Below are positions 5,425 through 10,406 of a DNA stretch of 10,406 nt, piece by piece. A program made the translations under genes and the position numbers. The stretch spans positions 1-10,406 of the forward strand of contig URTC01000032.1 of assembly GCA_900550765.1 (NCBI GenBank). The letters run 5' to 3'. The stretch comes from an uncultured Clostridia bacterium (GTDB taxonomy: Bacteria; Bacillota; Clostridia; Christensenellales; QALW01). Within the stretch, counting starts at the first letter, position 1. Each line of letters opens with the position of its first letter. The notes beneath the pieces were generated by a model, which was given only the letters and a program-made list of their open reading frames with translations, did not search any database and was not told the origin of the DNA.

Positions 5425-6594
5425 TCAGCCTCCCATAAAGAAATTCAGAATCAGTCCGCCGGCAATTACGGAAGCAATCTGTCCGGATACGTTTACACCG
5501 ATGGACTGCATTAGGATAAAGTTCTGCGGGTCTTCCGCCAGCGCCATTTTATGGACCACCCGGCCTGACATCGGAAAGGCCGAAATTCCCGCCGCGCCGA
5601 TCATAGGATTGATTTTTTTGCGCAGGAACAGGTTGAGGAATTTAGCAAACAGTACGCCGCCGGCAGTATCAAAAATGAATGCTACCAGTCCCAGGCCGAG
5701 GATCAGCAATGTTTCGGGGCGCAGAAAGTCGGCCGCCTGCATTCTGGAGGCAATTGTAATACCCAGAAAAATTGTAACCAGATTGGCCAGGGTTTTTTGT
5801 GCGGTTTCGGAAAGGGAATTGAGTACGCCGCATTCACGGATCAAGTTGCCGAACATTAAAAAGCCGATCAGCGATACCGAAGCCGGTGCAATGATGCCTG
5901 CGATTACAGTAATGAGGATGGGAAACAGAATCCGCGTAAGCTTGGATACGTCTTTTTGTACGTAGGGCATACGGATCAGCCGTTCCTTTTTTGTTGTAAG
6001 AAGTTTAATGACCGGTGGCTGAATGATGGGCACAAGCGCCATATAGGAATAGGCAGCTACCATAATAGCACCTAAATAATGCGAATTCAGCTTCTGTGCC
6101 ACTACAATGGAGGTAGGCCCGTCCGCCGCACCGATGATTGCAATGGAGGCGGCATCATTGATATCGAAGAACATAGAAGCGGTGCACAGGGTAAAGAAAA
6201 TACCGAATTGTGCCGCCGCACCGAAGATCATCAGTTTGGGATCCGCTAAAACGGGACCGAAATCGATCATCGCGCCGATACCGATGAAAAGAATCAGGGG
6301 AAACAGCTCGTTGGCAATGCCGGCGTCAAATAATACGCTTAATGCACCGTGTTCTGCTTCGGTTGAAGCTCGCAGCACGGCACCGCCTATACTTTGTGCC
6401 GCAACGCTGGTTGTGGTTTGCGTTACCGCGCCGGACAGCGGTACATTTACTAAAATAGTGCCGAAACCCAACGGCAGCAGAAGCGTTGGCTCCATATCCT
6501 TTTTTATGGCTAAAAAAATCAGGATACCGCCGATCAGCCACATGACGATATGCTGCCAGTTAATCAGCAGCAGATTTTCATATAAGATTTCCAT
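5425..6594 (-). CDS. Sodium ion-translocating decarboxylase, beta subunit (OadB/GcdB/MmdB family)
   Basis: A 389-residue polytopic membrane protein of normal family length. It shows the family hallmarks: the conserved Asp in GAADGPTS (Asp158), FDTAGGV near 308, SAFPMSGRV near 338 and GVNVSGQIAS near 366. In this family the beta subunit decarboxylates the carboxybiotin of the partner and drives sodium export across the membrane. Which acid is used (oxaloacetate, glutaconyl-CoA, methylmalonyl-CoA) depends on the alpha subunit, and no alpha or biotin-carrier gene is in this window, so I give no specific symbol. The ATG is preceded by GGAGGG (6606-6601) six bases away. The small OadG-like gene follows four bases downstream and both end at the palindromic terminator. 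The TtcA-family gene is divergent. Confidence 0.95.
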   Translation of the reverse strand: MEILYENLLLINWQHIVMWLIGGILIFLAIKKDMEPTLLLPLGFGTILVNVPLSGAVTQTTTSVAAQSIGGAVLRASTEAEHGALSVLFDAGIANELFPLILFIGIGAMIDFGPVLADPKLMIFGAAAQFGIFFTLCTASMFFDINDAASIAIIGAADGPTSIVVAQKLNSHYLGAIMVAAYSYMALVPIIQPPVIKLLTTKKERLIRMPYVQKDVSKLTRILFPILITVIAGIIAPASVSLIGFLMFGNLIRECGVLNSLSETAQKTLANLVTIFLGITIASRMQAADFLRPETLLILGLGLVAFIFDTAGGVLFAKFLNLFLRKKINPMIGAAGISAFPMSGRVVHKMALAEDPQNFILMQSIGVNVSGQIASVIAGGLILNFFMGG

Positions 6595-6650
6595 TGATTA
6601 CCCTCCGTAAGCCTCCTCAAAACGTAAAAACCAAGTTTTTTCAAAAAAAT

Positions 6651-6679
6651 ATTATAACGTATAATTGTAGTGCTGGCAA
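6651..6679 (-). promoter_or_regulatory. Promoter of the beta-subunit operon
   Basis: On the minus strand TTGCCA (6679-6674) and a perfect TATAAT (6656-6651) are 17 bases apart. The predicted start is about 50 bases before the ATG at 6594. The leader contains a short AAAAAC/GTTTTT hairpin of unknown meaning. Confidence 0.75.
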
Positions 6680-6846
6680 ATGGGTTTTACCTCAGTTTAC
6701 AAATTATTTACCATTTTTTCGGGAATCAAACCTTCCTTATGCGCGGAAATGCACAAAAAGAGAAGAATGATGATTTTCATATTTTTGTCTTAGGGGAGAA
6801 AAACGGTACGGATCCTCTGCAAGGGCAATTTAAACGGTGTTTTTGC
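6680..6846. other. Intergenic stretch between divergent promoters
   Basis: These bases separate the leftward beta-subunit promoter from the rightward TtcA-family promoter. A frame stays open across it but has no ribosome binding site and no recognisable product. Apart from low-GC inverted repeats (for example ACAAAAA and TTTTTGT near 6753-6789) I see nothing definite. Confidence 0.4.
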
Positions 6847-6875
6847 TTGCGCGGCGGGAGAAAATCTGCTATGAT
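6847..6875 (+). promoter_or_regulatory. Promoter of the TtcA-family gene
   Basis: TTGCGC (6847-6852) and TATGAT (6870-6875) are 17 bases apart, and a TGC before the -10 makes it an extended -10. The predicted start is about 35 bases before the ATG at 6917. Confidence 0.65.
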
Positions 6876-6916
6876 TACGAAAAATGGATATCAGGCCTCG
6901 GCGCAAAAGGAGTAGT

Positions 6917-7666
6917 ATGGGAAAGTCAGATATTAAACGGGTCTTGGGATCGATCCGCAGAGCGGATGAAAAGTTTGGAATGATCGCACCGGGAGACCGG
7001 ATCGCTATAGGTGTTTCCGGCGGGAAGGACAGCCTTTTGCTGCTGTTTGCTTTATCGATTTATAAAAGGTTCTGCCAAAAGGAATTTTCGCTCTTCGCCG
7101 TTACGGTATCTTTGGGGCTGGAGCCGTTTGATACTTCGGAGGTGGAGCGTTTTTCCCTTTCGCTGGGGATCCCCTATACCCGTGTGGAATCGGATATCGG
7201 GGAGGTGGTGTTTCATATCCGCAGGGAGAAAAATCCCTGTGCGCTATGCGCCAATATGCGCCGGGGGGCGGTAAACAGTGCGGCAAAGGAATTAGGCTGC
7301 AATAAGGTGGCGCTGGCACATCACCGTGACGATGCGATTGAAACATTTTTGATGAGCTTGTTTTTTGAAGGGCGAATGAATACCTTTGCACCGGTTACAT
7401 ATCTTTCCCGCCAGGACCTGACGGTAATCCGTCCGTTTATTTATATTCCCGAAGAACTCATTGCCGCCGTTGTACGCGAGCATACGTTTCCGGTTGTGCC
7501 CTCGCCCTGTCCGGCAAACGGGAAAACGAAGCGGCAGGATATAAAAGAGCTTCTGTATACGCTTTCTCTGCAATTTCCTGATCTTCATGAAAAGCTTTTG
7601 CATGCATTGGATAATACCGAAAAGTACAACCTGTGGGATCGGTATGTAAAAAAAGGACAGCTTTAA
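6917..7666 (+). CDS. ttcA: TtcA-family tRNA 2-thiocytidine synthetase (PP-loop ATPase)
   Basis: A 249-residue protein with the PP-loop SGGKDS at 34-39 that adenylates the tRNA base, the CALC pair (Cys108, Cys111) and a third Cys in SPCP (Cys198). In TtcA the three equivalent cysteines hold a 4Fe-4S cluster used to place sulfur on C32 of tRNA. The stretch LAHHRDDAIETFLMSLFFEGRMNTFAP at about 133-159 is characteristic of the family. The start at 6917 is chosen because AAAAGGAG (6905-6912) precedes it; a longer reading from 6884 adds eleven residues and would place the ribosome binding site inside the gene. In Firmicutes such proteins form several subgroups, so the exact modified position is inferred. 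The gene stands alone, with its own promoter, divergent from the beta-subunit operon. Confidence 0.88.
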   Translation: MGKSDIKRVLGSIRRADEKFGMIAPGDRIAIGVSGGKDSLLLLFALSIYKRFCQKEFSLFAVTVSLGLEPFDTSEVERFSLSLGIPYTRVESDIGEVVFHIRREKNPCALCANMRRGAVNSAAKELGCNKVALAHHRDDAIETFLMSLFFEGRMNTFAPVTYLSRQDLTVIRPFIYIPEELIAAVVREHTFPVVPSPCPANGKTKRQDIKELLYTLSLQFPDLHEKLLHALDNTEKYNLWDRYVKKGQL

Positions 7667-7694
7667 CGGTGGAAAATTGTTGGGTTTTCCTATC

Positions 7695-7723
7695 TTGCTT
7701 TTTCATTGGGCCTATGCTATAAT
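7695..7723 (+). promoter_or_regulatory. Promoter of the NSS transporter gene
   Basis: TTGCTT (7695-7700) and a perfect TATAAT (7718-7723) are 17 bases apart, with TGC before the -10. A weak GGAAAA/TTTTCC hairpin at 7671-7690 upstream may help end the previous transcript, but lacks a good T run. Confidence 0.75.
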
Positions 7724-7738
7724 ACCACCGGTTTAAAG

Positions 7739-7755
7739 CAGCGGTTACGCCGCTG
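7739..7755 (+). other. Small leader hairpin before the transporter gene
   Basis: CAGCGG (7739-7744) pairs with CCGCTG (7750-7755) around a five-base loop, in the 5' untranslated region and just before the ribosome binding site. No T run follows, so it is not a terminator; it may stabilise the transcript. The role is unknown. Confidence 0.35.
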
Positions 7756-7778
7756 AAAAACAGAAGGAGAAGATTTTT

Positions 7779-9023
7779 ATGGGCGAAAGAGAAAAATTCA
7801 GTTCCCGTATCGGCTTCATTTTGGTTTCTGCCGGTTGCGCCATTGGGTTGGGAAACGTTTGGAAGTTTCCCTATATGTGCGGACAGTACGGCGGTGCTGC
7901 GTTTATTTTGATCTATTTGATTTTTCTTGCGATTATGGGCTTTCCGATTCTGGCGTGTGAATTTTCGGTAGGCCGTGCCAGTCAACGCTCGGCGGCCGTT
8001 TCCTTTAATGTATTGGAGCCTGCGGGAAGCCGTTGGCATCATTTTAAATATTTCGGCATGGCAGGGAATTACCTGCTGATGATGTTTTATACTACCGTCG
8101 CGGGGTGGATGCTGTATTATTGCTGCCGTTGTGCCGCCGGCGAATTTACCGGTCCATCTTTGACCGCGGCTGAAACGGCGGAAAAATTTAATGAAATGCT
8201 TGCCAGTCCCGGTATTATGACGTTCTGGATGGTTCTTGTGGTGGTGCTTGCCTTCGGTATCTGCCTGCTGGGGATGCGCAGGGGTGTGGAAAAAATTACG
8301 AAGATTATGATGTGCTGTCTGTTGGTGCTGATAGCGGCTTTAGCGGTTCATTCTTTGTTTTTACCGGGCGCAGAAAAGGGGATTGCCTTTTACCTGGTGC
8401 CTGACTTTGATGCGATCCGGCAGCAGGGAATCGGCAACGTGGTATTCGGTGCCATGTCACAGGCATTTTTCACTTTGAGTATTGGGATCGGCGCCATGGC
8501 TATTTTCGGAAGTTACCTGGATAAAAGCCGTTCCCTTACGGGGGAAACGACGCAAATTATCCTATTGGATACCTTTGTTGCACTGATGGCAGGCTTAATT
8601 ATTATTCCCGCGTGTTTCTCCTTTGCCATCGAGCCTGATGCCGGTCCTTCGCTGATTTTTATTACATTGCCGAATATCTTTCACCAGATGGCGGGCGGCC
8701 GCATTTGGGGCAGTTTGTTCTTTCTGTTTATGTTCTTTGCCGCACTTTCCACGGTAATTGCGGTATTTGAAAATATTACGGCTTTTGCTATGGATCTGCG
8801 CGGCTGGAGTCGTAAAAAATCGGTACTGATCAATGGCGCGGCAATGTTAGTGCTTTCTGTTCCCTGCATTTTAGGGTTTAATCTGCTTTCCGGCTTTATG
8901 CCGTTAGGCCAGGGGACCAATATTATGGATCTGGAGGATTTTCTTGTATCAAACAACTTGCTGCCGCTGGGGTCTCTGGCATATTTGCTGTTCTGCACTT
9001 CGCGCGCAGGCTGGGGATGGTAG
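7779..9023 (+). CDS. Sodium:neurotransmitter symporter (NSS) family transporter, truncated by an in-frame stop
   Basis: The 414-residue reading begins after AGAAGGAGAAG and shows the LeuT-fold NSS signature in helix 1, AGCAIGLGNVWKFPY (18-32), where unwound residues bind sodium and substrate. Helices can be traced at about 11-33, 40-65, 95-118, 146-165, 173-193, 222-245, 258-282, 308-337, 347-368 and 380-407. NSS proteins normally have 11 or 12 helices; bacterial members mostly import amino acids with sodium. Here a TAG follows GWGW, right where the family continues with an acidic residue into the loop before helix 11. The same frame continues as recognisable NSS sequence to 9272. The product therefore has only about ten helices and is probably inactive or compromised, although the promoter, ribosome binding site and the first 410 residues look intact. 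Confidence 0.85.
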   Translation: MGEREKFSSRIGFILVSAGCAIGLGNVWKFPYMCGQYGGAAFILIYLIFLAIMGFPILACEFSVGRASQRSAAVSFNVLEPAGSRWHHFKYFGMAGNYLLMMFYTTVAGWMLYYCCRCAAGEFTGPSLTAAETAEKFNEMLASPGIMTFWMVLVVVLAFGICLLGMRRGVEKITKIMMCCLLVLIAALAVHSLFLPGAEKGIAFYLVPDFDAIRQQGIGNVVFGAMSQAFFTLSIGIGAMAIFGSYLDKSRSLTGETTQIILLDTFVALMAGLIIIPACFSFAIEPDAGPSLIFITLPNIFHQMAGGRIWGSLFFLFMFFAALSTVIAVFENITAFAMDLRGWSRKKSVLINGAAMLVLSVPCILGFNLLSGFMPLGQGTNIMDLEDFLVSNNLLPLGSLAYLLFCTSRAGWGW

Positions 9024-9272
9024 AGTTATATGGAAGAGGTCAATATAGGGAGTGGGGTAAACTTACCCAGAAAGCTTCGATAATAAATGACGTCTGAGCT
9101 GCCAGAATTGATTACAGTGATTTATTTGAAAGGATATTGGGACTTTTTTACCCAAAAAGATCCTGCACATTTGGCATTATGGATGGTGTTTGCCGTGCTG
9201 CTGCTGTTGCTGGTGGTGTGGTTCGCTTTTGGACATTTACTGAAAAAGAAGCAGGCAGATCAAAAAAATTAG
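9024..9272 (+). pseudogene. Detached C-terminal remnant of the NSS transporter (helices 11-12)
   Basis: In the same frame as the transporter, after the TAG, the translation reads SYMEEVNIGSGVNLPRKLR, then two TAA codons (9081-9086), then a 61-residue open stretch from an ATG at 9087. That stretch contains helix-11-like ITVIYLKGYWDFF and helix 12 around LWMVFAVLLLLLVVWF, ending in a lysine-rich tail. This is what an uninterrupted NSS protein would carry at its C-terminus. There is no ribosome binding site at 9087. The stretch MTSELPELI in helix 11 has two acidic residues in a membrane segment, which suggests decay beyond the stop codons. Confidence 0.7.
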
Positions 9273-9281
9273 AAGCTGTGG

Positions 9282-9306
9282 CCGCCGGAGATTCCGGCGG
9301 TTTTTT
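9282..9306 (+). terminator. Terminator after the NSS transporter
   Basis: CCGCCGGA (9282-9289) pairs with TCCGGCGG (9293-9300) around a three-base loop, followed by six T. It lies ten bases after the stop of the remnant at 9272, the expected place for the end of the full-length transporter gene. Confidence 0.93.
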
Positions 9307-9343
9307 CTTTATGGCAAAAATTTCGGCATTTTATAAAAAATAC

Positions 9344-9373
9344 TTTACAGAATCATGGATAATATGCTAAAAT
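9344..9373 (+). promoter_or_regulatory. Promoter of the uracil permease gene
   Basis: TTTACA (9344-9349) and TAAAAT (9368-9373) are 18 bases apart, with TGC before the -10 (extended -10). The predicted start near 9380 leaves about 147 bases of leader, which contain the PyrR attenuator. Confidence 0.65.
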
Positions 9374-9400
9374 ATTTTAAAATAAAACAAGAAAACACGG

Positions 9401-9483
9401 ACCTTTAATTTGGCACGAGATGCCAGCAAGGTGGATTTTCAATACGTGCGTTTAGCCTTGCTGTACCCGCAGCAGGTTTTTTT
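9401..9483 (+). promoter_or_regulatory. PyrR-type transcription attenuator in the uracil permease leader
   Basis: Three mutually exclusive hairpins can be drawn. The anti-antiterminator pairs ACCTT (9401-9405) with AAGGT (9428-9432) and TGGCA (9411-9415) with TGCCA (9421-9425), with loop CGAGA, which fits the NGNGA loop of PyrR binding sites. The antiterminator pairs CAGCAAGG (9424-9431) with CCTTGCTG (9456-9463). The terminator pairs that same CCTTGCTG with CAGCAGG (9470-9476), one base bulged, followed by seven T. In known pyr leaders UMP-bound PyrR stabilises the first hairpin and lets the terminator form. The pairs closing the loop differ from the usual CC/GG. Confidence 0.8.
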
Positions 9484-9526
9484 ATGCCCGGAGGGTAAAA
9501 ATATATTTTTCGGAGGAAGAGTTTTT

Positions 9527-10406
9527 ATGAAGATGGTTTACAACGTGGAAGACCGGCCAAAGCCGCTGCAGGTAGTAGTGTATGCGATTCAGCAGCTTTT
9601 GGCCATTATGGCGGCAACTTTAGTGGTTCCGGTTATTACCGGCAACGGAATGCAGCCGGCCGCGGCGCTGTTTGGCGCAGGCGTGGGAACGATTGTTTAT
9701 TTGTGCTTTACCCGGTTTAAGAGCCCTGTGTTTTTAGGCTCATCTTTTGCCTTCTTAGGTTCTATGGCGGCAGCCTTTGCCGGTGCGGTATCAGTGCAGG
9801 CCGGCTATGCGGGATTGATCATCGGTGCAACATTCGCTGGGCTGGTATATGTGGTGATTGCCCTGATCGTAAAATTTGCAGGTGTTCAGTGGATCAATAA
9901 GCTTATGCCGCCTGTAGTGATCGGCCCTACGGTAGCCATCATCGGCCTTTCCCTGGCGGGCAACGCTATTGGCGATATTACCAAGGGCAGCGTTACTATG
10001 GATGTTACGCAGCAGATTGCACAAATCAACGGAGCAACAGGTCTTGCTGAAATCGTAGATAAAACAGAGTCGGTAGCGTTGGGATCACCGTTTATAGCAT
10101 TGCTGTGCGGTCTTGTAACGTTGGCTGTCACGATGATCTGTTCCTGCTACGGCAAGAAAGGCGTACGGCTCATTCCCTTTATCATCGGGATCTTAGCCGG
10201 CTATGCCACGGCGCTTGTTTTTACGCTGATCGGCAACAGTACGGGCACCGATGCTTTAAAAATACTGAATCTTGCTCCGCTTCAGGCACTTTTTGCTGAC
10301 GGTGTAACGCTGAAGAGCTTTTTGACCCTGCCTGAATTTACGTTCCTGACGGCCGCCGAAGGAGTCCGGCAGATCGACGGTCAGTATCTGGTTACTTTGG
10401 CTGTGG
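9527..10406 (+). CDS. uraA: Uracil permease, NCS2 (nucleobase:cation symporter-2) family, N-terminal 293 residues
   Basis: The reading frame starts at an ATG nine bases after GGAGGAA (9512-9518) and is open to the right edge. It is hydrophobic throughout. The first helix reads IQQLLAIMAATLVVPVI (21-37); PVFLGSSFAFLG (67-78) is the conserved NCS2/UraA stretch before helix 3, and PPVVIGPTVAIIGLSLAG (128-145) is another family signature. UraA imports uracil with a proton. Two points qualify the call: the His of the NCS2 QH pair in helix 1 is Gln23 here, and the substrate-binding Glu of helix 8 would lie just beyond the window. The PyrR attenuator in the leader supports uracil rather than xanthine as substrate. 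Confidence 0.92.
   Translation, partial: MKMVYNVEDRPKPLQVVVYAIQQLLAIMAATLVVPVITGNGMQPAAALFGAGVGTIVYLCFTRFKSPVFLGSSFAFLGSMAAAFAGAVSVQAGYAGLIIGATFAGLVYVVIALIVKFAGVQWINKLMPPVVIGPTVAIIGLSLAGNAIGDITKGSVTMDVTQQIAQINGATGLAEIVDKTESVALGSPFIALLCGLVTLAVTMICSCYGKKGVRLIPFIIGILAGYATALVFTLIGNSTGTDALKILNLAPLQALFADGVTLKSFLTLPEFTFLTAAEGVRQIDGQYLVTLAV

Noticed and set aside
5501..6610. Rightward open frames of 154 and 167 codons
   Set aside because: Both are antisense to the well-supported beta-subunit gene and have the composition expected from the reverse of membrane-protein codons.
6670..6915. Rightward open frame of 81 codons ending one base before the TtcA-family start
   Set aside because: It starts at a GTG with no ribosome binding site, overlaps the beta-subunit promoter, contains the TtcA promoter and has no recognisable protein features.
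7458..8042. Leftward open frame of 194 codons
   Set aside because: It lies antisense across the end of the TtcA-family gene, the transporter promoter and the start of the transporter; its translation looks like a shadow of those genes.
1..10406. Mobile elements, CRISPR arrays, tRNA or rRNA genes, CcpA cre sites
   Set aside because: No transposase-like frame, terminal inverted repeats with target duplications, regularly spaced repeats, tRNA-like folds or convincing cre motifs were seen.

Overview
The window looks like chromosome from a Gram-positive, probably anaerobic Clostridia-type Firmicute. The evidence is the strong AGGAGG-type ribosome binding sites, sigma-A-like promoters with 17-bp spacers, a PyrR-type attenuator, a DeoR repressor, and a sodium-pump decarboxylase beta subunit with a very small partner. 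The species cannot be named from sequence alone. I see no phage, insertion sequence, CRISPR array, tRNA or rRNA; most of it reads as ordinary metabolic and transport genes with well-formed promoters and terminators.

Left part (1-4323): a partial ribokinase (GTG start, leftward) runs off the left edge. Next comes a leftward 650-residue gene in which a complete L-ribulose-5-phosphate 4-epimerase (AraD) is fused directly to an AraM-type glycerol-1-phosphate dehydrogenase. A DeoR-family repressor gene diverges from it, followed 35 bases later by a small cysteine-peptidase/acyltransferase-like gene (YiiX/LRAT type). The 99-base region between the fusion ORF's most upstream ATG and the repressor holds two antiparallel promoters that share one -10 sequence, with an imperfect palindrome placed to act on both. 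The picture is a pentose-phosphate module controlled by a local repressor.

Middle (4339-6916): leftward genes for a 6-pyruvoyl-tetrahydropterin synthase/QueD-like protein with a C-terminal zinc ribbon and no catalytic cysteine at the usual place, and for an OadB-type sodium-translocating decarboxylase beta subunit followed 4 bases later by a 45-residue single-span membrane protein. No alpha or biotin subunit is present here.

Right part (6917-10406): rightward genes for a TtcA-family tRNA thiolation enzyme, an NSS sodium-coupled amino-acid-type transporter interrupted by three in-frame stop codons before its last two helices, and a uracil permease (NCS2 family) that runs off the right edge. 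The permease leader can fold into the anti-antiterminator, antiterminator and terminator of a PyrR attenuator, which ties it to pyrimidine supply.

Points most worth a second look: the AraD-AraM fusion, its compact divergent regulatory region, the unusual QueD-like protein whose best ribosome binding site precedes an ATA codon, and the cluster of nonsense codons in the transporter. None amounts to a clear new defence or mobile system.
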